DNA of 64,000 nt from Nymphaea colorata (taxonomy: Eukaryota; Streptophyta; Magnoliopsida; Nymphaeales; Nymphaeaceae), in NCBI RefSeq assembly GCF_008831285.2, contig NC_045141.1, positions 24,599,315 to 24,663,314 of the forward strand. The letters are read 5' to 3'. The translations under genes and the position numbers were made by a program. The number at the start of each line of letters is the position of its first letter. Position 1 is the stretch's first letter. The notes under the pieces were generated by a model. That model was given only the letters and a program-made list of their open reading frames with translations. It made no database searches and was not told the DNA's origin. Positions 1 to 11,276 of the stretch are shown one piece after another.

Positions 1-1
1 C

Positions 2-829
2 CGGCGCCACCATGGCGTCCCACTGACCAAAGGAGAAATCTTCAACACGCTCGATGAGACGGAAGGAGAGTTCGTCGGGAGGCTGTCGAAGATGCCGCAG
101 TATAGGAACCGAAGAATATGGGGCATAGGACCCATCTTCCCGATCCAATTGGAGAAGAGTTCGGGTCCGAAACCGGATCTGTTAAATTGGCTGGATAAGC
201 AACCCGAAAGATCGGTTCTGTATGTGTCGTTCGGGTCGATCTCGAGCTTGTCATTGGCTCAGATCCACCAGCTGGCCCTTGGGCTGGAGCGCAGCGGTCA
301 GAGGTTCCTGTGGGTTCTTCACTGCGCGGACCGGGGCGATATCTTCATGAAAACGCCCGATCCAGAAATCCGTTTGCCCGAGGGGTTCCAGAAGCGGGTC
401 GCCGGGTCCGGTCTGGTGGTCAGGGGGTGGGCCCCACAGTTGGAGATATTGAGCCACGGCGCGGTGGGTGGGTTCCTGAGCCACTGCGGCTGGAACTCAT
501 GCATGGAGAGCCTGAGCTTGGGCGTGCCCCTAGCCACTTGGCCGCTGCACTCGGACCAGCCGGCCAACGCGCAGCTGGTGACCGAGGTGCTGAAGGTAGG
601 GGTGGTGGTCAGGCAGTGGACTGGGGCAGGGGCAGGGGCAGCGGAGGAGGTCGTGGCGGCCGAAAGGATCGCGAGCGCCGCCAGGCGGCTGATGGCGGAC
701 ACAGCCGAGGCTATAGAGATCCGAAATAGGTCGGCGAAGCTGAGGGATGCAGCTCGGCGAGCCTGGGCTCGGGCTGGGTCGTCCAGCACAGCCTTGAACT
801 CTTTTGTGGAATTGGTAACCAGGGCATAG
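2..829 (+). CDS. UGT93-type UDP-glycosyltransferase, copy A (5' end outside window)
   Basis: C-terminal 275 codons of an intronless family-1 plant UDP-sugar glycosyltransferase. The reading frame is open from base 2, so the N-terminal acceptor domain (catalytic His and Asp) lies upstream of the window. The PSPG box that binds the UDP-sugar starts with WAPQ at 428 and ends with HSDQ near 559; it contains HCGWNS and closes with Gln, as is usual for glucose donors. The box and flanks match the zeatin O-glucosyltransferase group (UGT93), whose members attach glucose to the side-chain hydroxyl of cytokinins in the cytosol; the actual substrate here is inferred only. It closely resembles the two complete copies at 19,256 and 23,714 over the shared region. 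A Gly/Ala-rich stretch near 627-650 is slightly longer than in copies B and C. The stop is TAG at 827-829. Confidence 0.93.
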   Translation, partial: RRHHGVPLTKGEIFNTLDETEGEFVGRLSKMPQYRNRRIWGIGPIFPIQLEKSSGPKPDLLNWLDKQPERSVLYVSFGSISSLSLAQIHQLALGLERSGQRFLWVLHCADRGDIFMKTPDPEIRLPEGFQKRVAGSGLVVRGWAPQLEILSHGAVGGFLSHCGWNSCMESLSLGVPLATWPLHSDQPANAQLVTEVLKVGVVVRQWTGAGAGAAEEVVAAERIASAARRLMADTAEAIEIRNRSAKLRDAARRAWARAGSSSTALNSFVELVTRA

Positions 830-1304
830 TGCCTTGCTGCAAGCTTTAGCCGACAACTAAACAGCCAAGAGCTCGGGCCGACCCGGTCCAGTGCAATTTG
901 TTCCTATACCATTTGTGAATTGTTCGTCTCGCATGTGATTAAGTTCGTGATTGATCTATGGATCAATCATGTACAGGAAGATCTATTGCATATGCAGCAA
1001 TAATCTGAACAAATTAAGGATTGTTAATTAAATAATTGTGTTCCGCCCCAAAGATGCCCTTTGCGTTTTGTTTTGATCAGTCTGGCTACCGATCGTGCAC
1101 CGGGGTCGAACATATAAGAAGCTTGTGCTTATAAGAGGGTGACCGTTTGGCTTTGTTATAGTGTCTAAGTCTATTGTTCATGAGGCGTTCAGTCATCTCA
1201 CCATATTTAATACAATAGTCAATTTAAAGCAACACCCAATAATACTTGGTTCATAATTTAGTCAATTTACTAAACGCTCAAGTGTCGGGCGTTTGAGCAT
1301 GTTT

Positions 1305-1383
1305 TAGGGATGTAAATGGTTCAGATTTTATCAAGTAATTACTTAACAAATCAGACTTGAATTGAATGGAACCATTTAGGTCC
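1305..1383. repeat. Short inverted repeat, probable MITE remnant
   Basis: TAGGGATGTAAATGGTTC at 1,305-1,322 is answered by GGAACCATTTAGGTCC at 1,368-1,383, its near reverse complement. The two ends enclose only about 45 bp. The GGATGT-AATGG end resembles termini of plant hAT-type MITEs. No clear target duplication was found, so the element type is an inference. Confidence 0.4.
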
Positions 1384-1849
1384 ATGATTTATATTCTTGG
1401 GCATCATTTTACTGCTTCAGGAGACATTTAGTTGATTTATTTCTTTATCCTCTGAGATCCGTGGATATAATACGACACACAATATCATCCCTGAAGAAGT
1501 AGAGATAGATCTCAAGTAATTACAATGCTTTCTTACAATGATGTTGAGTGTTAAAAGACTTGCATATTCATGAATATGATAGGATATAACTTTCATTGTG
1601 GCAAACAACAAGTGCAGGCATCTCGAGGTACCGAAGACAAGCCATTTACCCCAAGGAATGAAAGGTTCAGCTCCTCAGTTAAGTAAAAAGCATAGACAAT
1701 CACAAAAAAAAAAAAAAAGATTGAAAATAAAACAAATAGAAAATGCTTTGACAGACATTTAGTTATCTCATATTTGATTTGATACTTTGATCCTTAGAGA
1801 GGAGCGGGTTTAAGAGGAGATCCCGGTCTCATCCTTTTAGGCTTTTAGA

Positions 1850-2290
1850 ACTAAGCTTTTCTATCAAAAATATGAAATACTAGACCACGAAATTGATTGG
1901 ACATAACTTTTATTGATGCATGTGCCAAACCACAAGTCCAAAAGGTAATAACCAAGATAAAATATTGAAAACAAAGAAAACCAAACAACGAAACACATGA
2001 AAATACATGTGAGTCTGTAATAACGTGCTTGCATTCACAAGTGGAAAAGTGCAAAATACACTGTCAACCAAACAAAGGGCACCACAAAAAGGCCATCTGT
2101 GCCTTCGAAAAGTGAAAATTAATAAATACTAAAGTGAACCTTTGAAAGAGCGCGCCAAAAGAAGACACCCAAAAAGATATAATATCTTCCTTTCTCTAAG
2201 GAAGGGGAAAAAATGAGGAGATGCGTCAACATCAAACGAAGAAGAAGAAGAAGAAGAGCTGTATCGACATCAAATGTGATGCTCAATTCT
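1850..2290. repeat. Segmental duplication block, copy 1
   Basis: This block aligns by eye with 3,750-4,430 once the MITE at 3,893-4,145 is removed. Shared landmarks in the same order include a ca(t/c)TGTCAA(a/c) motif, AAAGGGCA, aAAAGTGAAA, GTGAAC and an AAGAGCTGTA-type end with ACATCAAA. It supports a tandem duplication that also includes the UGT93 3' end. Confidence 0.6.
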
Positions 2291-2713
2291 TATAGAAACT
2301 AAAAAGGCCTACTTATTCAACATTTTTGATTGACTCCTTATTTCATGGCTTATAATTTTGTTAAGCTTCACTTTCCTAATCTTTTCAAACATATCCACGA
2401 AAGAGTTTGCCAATGCTCTGCTTAAAGGGCCCATTTAACAGCTTCATTAATATGTGCGGAGCTGCACAACTAAATCCCATGTTTAACAAACTTGGAATGC
2501 GAATATACACTTAAGAGCTATACTTTAATTTCAGAAAATCTGAAAAATTTCCGATCTTAAAAATTCGTGCATCTCAGCTTCTGATTGTGTTACATCTGGA
2601 GCAACTATTAGATTTTACAAAGTAAGATCCGTCCTTCAATTGGTGCCAGTTCAGAACTGATCACATTGGTTCAAACTTTTACCAAAGGAGTATCTGAATG
2701 ACTATATCTGAAT

Positions 2714-3030
2714 AGATATCCGAGGAAGGACAGCCAAGCTGCGGGGTGCGTCTCGGCGAGCACGGGCTCGAGCTGGGACGTCCAACACAGCCTTGACTAC
2801 TCCTCTTGTGGACTTGATAATCATAGGAATGTGCCTTGGTGCCCATGTCGATAGTAGTAGGCCAAGAGGTCGTTCTTTCACGGTCTGCTGCAATTTAATG
2901 TTTTCTTCTCCATGTTATTTATGAACCGATGGTCTTGTGTTCGATTAATTTCATGAACGATCTGTGGCGTCAATCATGTTGGTGAAAATATACTGTATAT
3001 GCAGCATATAATTTGTCATTGTTCTTTCAT
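2714..3030 (+). pseudogene. Relic of a UGT93 3' end with its 3' flank
   Basis: The last ~40 codons and the downstream flank of UGT93 copy A are repeated here in decayed form. Shared strings include CTCGGCGAGC, GGGCTCGA/G, ACACAGCCTTGA, CTTTTGTGGA-like and AGTGCCTTG-like segments. In the flank, ATCAATCATG, a GATCTATTGCATATGCAGCA-like stretch and CCAAGAG recur in the same order. Small indels shift the frame and no upstream coding sequence precedes it, so it cannot encode an enzyme. The offset from copy A is about 2.0 kb, which fits a tandem duplication whose second unit kept only the gene tail. Confidence 0.8.
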
Positions 3031-3884
3031 ATATGTAAATAAATGGGATCCAATAAACACTCAGCTAAGTAAGGAACCATTGTAAACGCAGCCTCATTTC
3101 AAGAACCAAGCTAAGAACCTGGTGTGCTGGGTTCTGAAAGTATTTTAAAATGAGTGTCAGCTTGTTTCTCCCAAGTTCTACATGGCTGCATGTCAATTCA
3201 GAGTGAGCAGCAGATCCTTGCTTTTAACACTCGAAATTGTTTCTCCCAAGTTGTACATGGCTGCATGTCGATTCAGGGTGAGCAGGAGATCCTTGCTTTT
3301 AGCACTAGAATAAAGACTAACTGCCTATCAGATATCACCTCCAGCTATTGCAGCAACCATCTCCGGGATGACTGCATCTTAATTTGTTAATCCAAAAATG
3401 GGATAAAACATAAAAGCAAAAAAAATGACGGTTATGCACACTATGGTGAAAAGCTAGCGACCTAGCTAGGATTGAGAACGAAACCGGTTCGAGAACTCAA
3501 AATTAATTAGGAGAGTGGTAAAGCAAAAACAAAAAAAAACTTTAAACACATGTTCCTACTTCCTAGTGCGTATATGTTAAAAACTCTCTAGTTCCCGAAT
3601 GATATATGGTATAATTTTGTCTAATGATTGTTTGTTCGAACTAGAAATAATATACTCATAATCACAATAATTTTCCGGAAACAAAAATTTGGAACCATCA
3701 GAAAGCGAGTTTAACAAAGAACATGTGTTCTTCTTATCAAACATTCTATTAAGTTATTAAAAATTAAACCCATATGAAAGACGAAGTTCTGCCCTTCTAA
3801 AAGGTAAACCCCATACGAAAGAAACATATTTAAATTAAACAAGATAAAAATATAAAGTATACAACAAAATAGTGAAGCACAAAG
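3031..3884. other. Intergenic, no gene seen
   Basis: AT-rich DNA between the UGT93 relic and the hAT MITE. Apart from the 76-bp tandem duplication I see only A-runs and short open frames. Confidence 0.5.
3162..3313. repeat. Two-unit tandem duplication, period 76 bp
   Basis: The segment beginning TTGTTTCTCCCAAGTT at 3,162 is repeated from 3,238. Each unit contains ACATGGCTGCATGTC and GAGATCCTTGCTTTTA-like strings. Only a few substitutions separate the units, so the duplication is fairly recent. The repeat happens to leave an open frame of 78 codons, but nothing supports it as a gene. Confidence 0.85.
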
Positions 3885-4430
3885 TAAATTAAGGGTGGGC
3901 ATTAGGCCGGGGGCTTGTTGGGCTTTCGGGCCCCTGGCCTGGGCCTGAGAGCAAATTGAGCGGGTTTTGGGCCAAGGCCTAGTTGAAATGGGCTGGGTTG
4001 AATTTTTTTAAAATTAATTTTAACTATATATATATATATATACATTTATTTTTCTAAAATAAATTAGACCGGGCCTGAACCCAGGCCACAAAAAATGAGG
4101 CTGAGCTGCCCCAGGAATTGGGTCGGCCTGACCTGATGCCCACCCTAAATTAAATACACATGATTCTGTAACATGTTGGCACTCAGAAATGAAAAAAATT
4201 GCAAAATTCCACTGTCAAAGGGCATTGCAAAGGCAATCTATATATGTCTAAAAAAAGTGAAAGTCATTGAACCTTAACGTGAACTTATAGAAAGTGGGAA
4301 CCAAAAGAACACTAAAAAGAGATACGATATATTTCTTTCTCCATGAAAAAGGGAAAAGAAAAAACATTATAACATCAAATTAAAGTTGAAGAGCTGTAAC
4401 AACACCAAAAGCCAAGTTCAACACTCCTCA
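3750..4430. repeat. Segmental duplication block, copy 2 (interrupted by MITE)
   Basis: This is the counterpart of 1,850-2,290. After removal of the MITE and one target copy, the two blocks keep the same order of short identical strings. The offset (about 1.9 kb net of the insertion) is close to that between UGT93 copy A and its relic, so both belong to one duplication event. Confidence 0.55.
3893..4145. mobile_element. hAT-type MITE with 8-bp target duplication
   Basis: The terminal inverted repeat GGGTGGGCATTAGG at the left end matches CCTGATGCCCACCC at the right end. The 253-bp element is flanked by a perfect 8-bp direct repeat TAAATTAA (3,885-3,892 and 4,146-4,153), the signature of hAT transposition. 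The ends are GC-rich (GGGCC runs) around an AT-rich core, with no coding capacity. It sits inside the second copy of a local tandem duplication and is absent from the first, so it inserted after that duplication. Confidence 0.88.
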
Positions 4431-6757
4431 ATACCATTAAGATAATATCTAAGGGCGTGGCTACAACACACCACACACCACCCAACCCAAGTGAATGCAC
4501 TATCCATCACTTGGTGAGGTGAGAGAGAGAAAAGAGGGAAGAAGACCAATCCTACCCGTTTCTCCACTCAAACTCAACCACCCAAAATGATAGTGCGTAG
4601 AATAAGAGAGAGAGAGAGTCGTCATCTGGTCCTAACTTTTGGCACCACTTCAGTGAAAAGGGGTAGCGACTGTTCAATGGATTCGGTAGATCCATCCTCC
4701 TTCCTTTAAAGTAACTGGAAAGCTGAAGTGGGGACATTGAGGAAGAATTCTATATGGGGACGTCGTGCGACTCTATCGGGCCGTTTGTGCAAGTGTGTAA
4801 TCATTTTGGGTGAGTAGGAGGTTAATAACCCACTGCTGCTCACAGCTTGGAAAGAAGGCCAAAAGCCCTTTTGGCCCCCAAAGTCATGGACTTTATCGGG
4901 ACCAGAGTAGATGTCTTACACCTATCAACTAGAGTGTCATGATTTTACCATTTAAGAGAGTAACACTGATATGAATGCCGTGCAAGAGATAGAGAGAGAT
5001 AAAGCAGCTAAAGCTAAGAACCGTGTTTAGAAAATGAAGAAAAGGAGAAGATTGAGGGCATTTAGAAGGTGAGGTTTGTCTCATTGAACTTTTTGTATAG
5101 CAGATTGGCGCTACAAGATAATATTAAGAGAATCTGAAGATTTGGCACGGTTCTGCAAGGCTACTCAAGCCAGATATTTTGGCTGGAGGGGACACTGATT
5201 TAATAACTTTAATCCTTTTAGGACAACTATATATATAAACAATCAAAAGTATCAAATTATGTATATATAAAAAGTATCAAATTATATATATATATATATA
5301 CCTGGTGAGCTGGTTGGTGTGGGCAACCGCTCGCAGTAGCCACTATGTAGCTCCACCACTAAATCTGCAAGGTGCATTGTAAAAATATATATTGTCTAAG
5401 TTTCACCTTGATCTCAAACTGGTGGTTTATTCATGGCTGTTTAGAATGATATATGCATAACAACATTCGATACAAATTTGATATCTTCGACTATGTCTTC
5501 ATAAAAAATCCCTAGCAAAAAGGCATCCCTTAGATTTAGAATATTCGCATCTCCAAATACGTAAATATTTAAACGGATCTTAATTTTTTGTGCAATCAAG
5601 AGGAAGGAGGCCTGAACTTTAACTGGATTGGAAAAAAAAAACTGCGAATAACTTGGAATTCGCCCCATAGGCTTGCCTAAAAGTTTTTGCATGGCCCCTC
5701 TCGTCAAGCTTTTGCACAACAGTTTCACTAACTAGCCAAAAATTTTCGAGCTCCAGCCGCTAACTTTAAAAAATCTCGGCTCTCTCGAATCAGTCAAGCC
5801 ACACACACATTAACACATCTATAGTTAAATGGTCTCATCAATAGTTGGTCGACGTCAGCAGGCTCTCTCATTCCCTCAAGAACATATTCAATCAACCAGA
5901 GAGAGTATTCGGCAATGTATGTTACTTTTAGGTGCCTTTGTTGCATTTGCAAGATATTAATCCTTTTCTTTTACAATGGTAATTACGATCAAGAAACTTG
6001 GAGATAGATTTTTCTTTATGATAATATCCTTGTTTATCTATGTCTTTGCCTAAATTTGTCTGAGTTCATCATGTTGTGGTCTACCAAGATTGTGTGTGTG
6101 TTGAGGTCCTCGATCTTCTCCTTTCTTAATAATGAAACATTTTGACATGGAATTCCAGCTTTTTCATGATACTACTCTACCTATGGTCTTGTTCTTGCGA
6201 AACCTATCATGCTAATTGCAAAGATCCACTATGACTACATTGTCATTAAGATGTTCTAATTCTTATAAATTAAATGACTAGAGCTTGATACTTATCTTTA
6301 ATAGTTGCCCGCCTCTTGCTCAGCATCAAACAATGACAAACAGCCCTATTTTTTGGAGTAGATTCGTGGAACAATATGCATGTGTGATTGTTGTCGAACG
6401 GTTAATTCTAAAACTGCATAGTTATGCAATGGAAGGGTGATCACCCCTAAAATGGTTTTCTGCTGTTATTAAAGTTGTTTTTACTGTTATGAAGAAATGG
6501 GTATCCTTACCTGCAACACCAAACGTCAAGCTACCTTGTTTATCCTTGAATTTTTGCACAGGCAGCAACCTTTCAAAAATCTTAGGAGCACATCATTGAT
6601 AAAAAACTATTTACAGTTGAAAAAAAAAGCCCTACTGAACGATGTGAGACATGAGCCTTTTAGAAGATTCACCAAATTGATCCTTGATATTCTTAATAAG
6701 TAGATAAAGAACTAAGATAATATATAGGTTATAAGACGAGAAAACCCCAAGTCAGGA
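4154..6757. other. Intergenic, no gene seen
   Basis: AT-rich with (TA)n at about 5,283-5,300 and GA-rich patches near 4,522 and 4,606. The segment 5,865-6,085 has a diverged copy at 12,515-12,740. No open frame here shows recognisable similarity. Confidence 0.5.
5865..6085. repeat. Diverged duplicate block, left copy
   Basis: Matches 12,515-12,740 in order: catattcaa, GTATGTTA/ATATGTTA, GCCTTTGTTgCATTTG, AATCCTTTT, AATTACaATCA, AGATTTTTC-TTATGATAATATCCTT, and TTTGCCT-A-TTT. The two copies lie on either side of the first Copia element, about 1.7 kb apart when that element is subtracted. Confidence 0.6.
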
Positions 6758-6762
6758 TACCA

Positions 6763-7204
6763 TGATGAAAGTTAATGCAAAATAAAAACGTGAGGAGTTG
6801 TTTATGAAGAAGGTGAAGGGTTCAACTTTTAGGGTTCCCCAAAAGTTTCATCGTGCCATGACAAGTGCCCATTCACCTTGTCTAATTTAATTTTCAGTTT
6901 TTGTTTTTAATATGTCAATTATGGCCATAGTAGAATCACCAAGAGTCATGTCATTTATTTTTCAGTTTTTTTTACTTGTATATATATGACCCTTTGGGTT
7001 GGTCAAATGTGAGTGAGGAAGGCTTTCAAGTGTGCTCCAAAATTTCTTATCGCGTGCTTAATCTTTACTGTTTTGTGTCATGTCTTGTGACCACTTGAAG
7101 AAACAAATGGTGGATTAGTTGTTGTGTTGCTCTTGTGTTATATTCGTGTCATTTACAGGAGCACAAAAAGAAGATGTGCAGGCAGGTCATTCCTTTAGCT
7201 AATA
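6763..7204 (+). repeat. 5' LTR of Copia 1
   Basis: Starts TGATGAAAGTTAATGC after target copy TACCA and ends TTTAGCTAATA just before the primer site. It aligns along its length with the 3' LTR. It has about 30 bp near 6,830-6,862 and about 16 bp near the 3' end that the 3' LTR lacks. It should hold the element's promoter; a TATATATA string lies near 6,978. Confidence 0.92.
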
Positions 7205-7205
7205 G

Positions 7206-7217
7206 TGGTATCATGTC
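7206..7217 (+). other. Primer binding site of Copia 1
   Basis: TGGTATCATGTC lies two bases after the 5' LTR. Its first eight bases match the TGGTATCAGAGC site that pairs with the 3' end of initiator methionine tRNA in most plant Copia elements. Confidence 0.75.
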
Positions 7218-7323
7218 GATTGTGTTGTCGTGATTGTTGGTAAGAGTGCAAAAGAGAAGCATGCAAGGTAAAATCTACACACAATTTGTTTGACAAAATT
7301 TCTTTGAAAAATTTTTGTTCATT

Positions 7324-8235
7324 ATGGCTAATGGCATGACCACTTCAAATGTTTTTCAATCGCTCATACCTTTATTTAATGGAGAAAATTAAGGATTTTG
7401 GAGCATAAAAATAAAGACTTTCTTTTTGTCAATGGATCTTTGGGATCTAGTTGAGAATGACTGTATAGAAAGTGCAGAGAGCTCTAAACAAGGAGAAAAT
7501 ATGGTTGAATCAAGAGAGCAACAAAAGAAATATTCAAAAGCCTTATTTGTTCTTCAAGAAGCTGTAAGTGAGGCTATCTTTCCTTGAATTGCTGGTGTTG
7601 CTAGTTCAAATGAACCTTGGACTATTCTCAAGCAAGAATATCATGGTGATAAGAAGGTAACGACAGTGAAACTCCAAACCCTCTATAAAGAGTTTGAAAT
7701 ATTGTTTATGAAAAACAATGAATCGGTCCAAGATTTTTTTCAAGAGCTTTCATAATTATAAATGAAATGAAAACCTTTGGAGATGTTGTCAGTAACCAGA
7801 AAATTGTAGAAAAAATAATGAGAAATTTATTGCTTAAATTTGATCATGTGGTTACAGCTATAGAAGAGTCTAAAGATTTGACTGCATACTTTACTAATGA
7901 GTTATTGTGTTATCTTTTAGCCTATGAACAAAGAATGAACAAGTCAATTGAGAAAAGTGTAGAACAAGCATTCCAAGCCCAAGTCAAGTTAGATGACTTT
8001 AGCAAAGAGAGAAATGGAGCAATCGCACGAAAGAATGCAGGTCTCAGACGAGGTAGAGGTAACTACCATGGACGTGGACGAGAAAGATTTGAGGCAGAAA
8101 GAAACAAGTCAAAATGAGGTGACACAAACAATAAAAAACATGACCACAAAAACAAGTACTGTGTTTTTTGCAAAAGAAATGGTCATACTGAAGCGTGTTG
8201 TTGGGATAAAGCAAAACAACAAGCTAATGTAGTGG
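7324..8235 (+). pseudogene. Copia 1 gag region (broken)
   Basis: Begins ATGGCTAATGGC at 7,324 and encodes a typical Copia gag start (NGENxxFWSIK-like, then MDLWDLVEN). A TAA replaces the conserved Tyr/Asp codon near 7,390, a TGA follows near 7,585, and a frameshift lies near 7,740-7,767. The middle part (7,767-8,117) carries the DHVVTAIEESKDL and AYEQRMNKS segments. After a further TGA at 8,115 comes an intact CCHC zinc knuckle (CVFCKRNGHTEAC) around 8,159-8,200. The nucleocapsid would coat element RNA in virus-like particles; this copy cannot make an intact protein. Confidence 0.9.
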
Positions 8236-11110
8236 AAGAGAAAGCAGAAGATGGTAACTTGTTTTTTATTTATACAGAGTCAAAAGAAAATATTGATCAT
8301 GTATGGGTTTTAGATAGTGGATGCAGTTATCATATGACAGAAAATAGAGACTTGTTTCATGACATTGATGAATCAGTGAAACTTGGAGACAACAAAAAGG
8401 TGCAAATTGATGGTAAAGACACAATTGGGATACCAATTAAAGATGATACTAAAAGGTTGATACATGATGTTTACTATATACATAGATTAGCATATAACTT
8501 GCTAAGTGTAGGACAGTTGGCACAAAAAGGATATTTGATTTCATTTCATGATAATGTATATGAAATAAAAAATAAATGTTCTAACATGCCATCTATAGTA
8601 GTGCAAATGACAAAAAACAAAATGTTTCCAATCGAGCTTTCACACTTTGATGCATATGTTTTAGTTGCAGTCATAAATAAAATGTCTAAGTTATGACACT
8701 TAAGATATGGACACTTGCACTACAATAGACTGAAGTTATTGAGGCAAAAAAAATTTGTTGTTGGTTTACCTCGTCTTACCAATAAGGAAAATATTTATGA
8801 AACATATGTGTATAGAAAATAACATCGTCTTTCATTTCCAGTTGGAAAGCATGTAGAGCGAAAGCTCCTTTACAATTAGTGCACGCTGACATTTGTGGAC
8901 CAACAAGAACTCCATCTCTAAATAATAGTAGATATTTTCTACTATTCATTGATGATTTTTCTCGCATGAGTTGGGTGTTTTTTCTTGTTGAAAAATCTGA
9001 AGCCTTTAAAAAAATCAAGGAATTTAAAGTGTTTGCAGAAAAAGAATGTGGACGACCTATAAAAATATTTTGTACTGATAGAGGGGGAGAATTTTTGTCA
9101 AATGATTTTGACAATTTTTATAAATTACATGGCATAGGTAGACAGTTAATGGTAAGAAAAACTCCCCAGCAAACTGGAGTTGCTGAAAGAAAAAACCGTA
9201 CAGTGGTAGAAATGGCTCGTAGTATGTTGAATGAGAAGCATCTTCCAAATGTGTTTTGGGCCGAAGCAGTAGCTACAATTATGTATCTTCTCAACATATC
9301 AGCAACTAAAGCAGTGTGCAATATGACTCCATATGAAGCATGGTGAGAGAAAAAAACCTGATGTAAGCAATTTAAAAGTTTTTTGATGCATTGCCTACTC
9401 CTTGTGCGATTCTAGTAGTAGAGACAAAATAGATAAAAAGAGTGAGAAATATATTTTTGTGGGTTATAGTAATAACTCAAAATGTTATAGACTATACAAT
9501 CCGGTAACAAAGTCTTTAATCATTCGGCATGATATCATTTTTGATGAGAATGGATCATGGGAGTGGACAACAAGAGAAGATCAACATATTCCATTTGTTG
9601 AGTCAACTTTTCACTCACATGCATCATCGTCAAGTGCTATTCATTTAAAAGAGACCAATTCAGATCATGAAGAAGATGCCGAAATAATTACAGATGGATC
9701 TTCTCCTCCAAGAAAGGTATGATCTCTCCGTGACATATATGCTTCTTGTTCATTTGCTTTTATGATAGTGTAACCATCATGTTATGAGGAAGCATGTGGT
9801 AAAGAAGAATGAGAAAAAGCAATGCAAGAAGAGATCAATACAATTAACAGAAATGACACATGGCAGTTGGTAGATTTGCCACAAGGAAAATAACCTATAA
9901 GTGTGAAATGAGTTTACAAATTGAAGTACAATGTCAATGAAGATGTGCAAAAATACAATGTTAGACTAGTCGTCAGAGGGTATGTAAAAAAATATGACAT
10001 TGATTATTTTGAAACATTTTCTCCTGTTGCTCGTTTTGAGACTATTAGACTAGTATTGGCACTAGCAGCTCATTTAAAATGAAAGGTATTTCAATTAGAT
10101 GTCAAGTCTGCTTTTTTGAATGGTGCTTTAGAAGAAGATGCATACGTATATCAACCACATGACTTTGTCATAAGTGGACAAGAGAAGAAAGTGTATAAGT
10201 TGAAGAAGGCTCTTTATGGTTTCAAGCAAGTACCAAGAGCATGGTATGAGAGGTTTGACACATATTTTCACAGAAATGGGTTTCGACGTTGTGAGAGTGA
10301 ACTCACATTATACTTGAAAAATGAAGGTAATGATATGCTTGTGGTATGTGTTTATGTAGATGACATTATCTACATGGGATCAAGTGATGTGCTCATTCAA
10401 AAATTCAAGGACAATATGATAAGTGAGTTCGAAATGTCAGATTTGAGTTTATTGCATTTATTTCATGGTCTTCAAGTTGTTCAAACAAATAATGACATTT
10501 TTATCTCTCAAGAAAAATGTGCATTAAATCTACTTGAGAGGTATAAAATGTTAGATTGCAAGTCGTGTTCTATTCCAATGAACGCAGGTGAAAAATTGAC
10601 TTTGTCTGATGGGGCTGCTAAAGCCAATAAAACAATGTTTAGAGGTCTAGTTGGTGCCTTGTTATATTTGACTTATATACGATCAGATATTTTATTTGCT
10701 GTGAGCTTTGTATCCAGGTTCATGTACAATCCATCATTACACCATCTGTGGGCAGCAAAACGTGTTCTACGTTACATCCGTGAAACTACTGAATATGGAA
10801 TTTGGTATAAATCAGATGTTTGTTTTAACTTACTTGGTTACACTGATAGTGACTGGGTAGGAGCTGTAGATGATCGAAAGAGCACAAGCGGCTATGATTT
10901 TACACTTGGATCATGTGCTATATCATGGTGTTCAAAGAAGCAAAGTACGACGACATTATCATCTTCTGAAGCGGAGTATATTGCTGCATCTACTGCTACT
11001 TGTCAGACAATTTGAATGCGTCCAGTTTTGGAAGATCTTGGTCAAAGTCAAACTGAAGGAATACCAATCCATTGTGACAACAAGACAACTATAGCAACAA
11101 CATATTGAAC
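8236..11110 (+). pseudogene. Copia 1 pol region (protease-integrase-RT-RNase H, broken)
   Basis: Protease: VLDSGCSYHM near 8,310, with the active-site DSG. Integrase: 8,690-9,350 with HADICGP, CTDRGGEF and GVAERKNR carrying the D, D and E positions. The zinc-finger cysteines upstream (near 8,797-8,805) both read Tyr, a likely G-to-A loss. Reverse transcriptase: about 9,830-10,560 with FQLDVKSAFLNG and the YVDDI catalytic motif near 10,350. RNase H: 10,840-11,010 with TDSDWVG, RKSTSGY and SSSEAEY. Stops occur near 8,694, 8,820, 9,343, 9,721, 9,892, 9,910, 10,081 and 11,013. Confidence 0.92.
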
Positions 11111-11265
11111 TCCGTCATCATTTCATTCGTGAGATCGTTGGTAAAGGTCAAATCATGTTGAAATATTGATCAACCAATGAGCAAGTTGCAGATGAGTTTA
11201 CTAAGGCACTTTCATACCCAAAATTTGTGAAGTTTCGGTCTCACCTTGGTGTTTCAAACTTTGCA

Positions 11266-11276
11266 TTAAGGGGAAG
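11266..11276 (+). other. Polypurine tract of Copia 1
   Basis: TTAAGGGGAAG sits directly before the TG that opens the 3' LTR, in the position and composition of the plus-strand primer of LTR elements. Confidence 0.8.

Larger units (their letters stand above)
830..2713. other. Intergenic, AT-rich, no gene seen
   Basis: This holds the 3' flank of UGT93 copy A. There are only short open frames without recognisable similarity. It contains a short inverted repeat (1,305-1,383), an A-run near 1,706, a short GAA repeat near 2,239-2,256, and a block at about 1,850-2,290 that recurs near 3,750-4,430. Confidence 0.6.

Noticed and set aside
3154-3390. Open frame over the 76-bp tandem repeat as a small repeat protein gene
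   Set aside because: The frame is a by-product of duplicating a stop-free unit whose length is not a multiple of three, and it shows no conserved feature.
7324-11110. Copia 1 as a potentially active element
   Set aside because: Despite intact ends and target duplication, it has multiple stops, a gag frameshift and loss of integrase zinc-finger cysteines.
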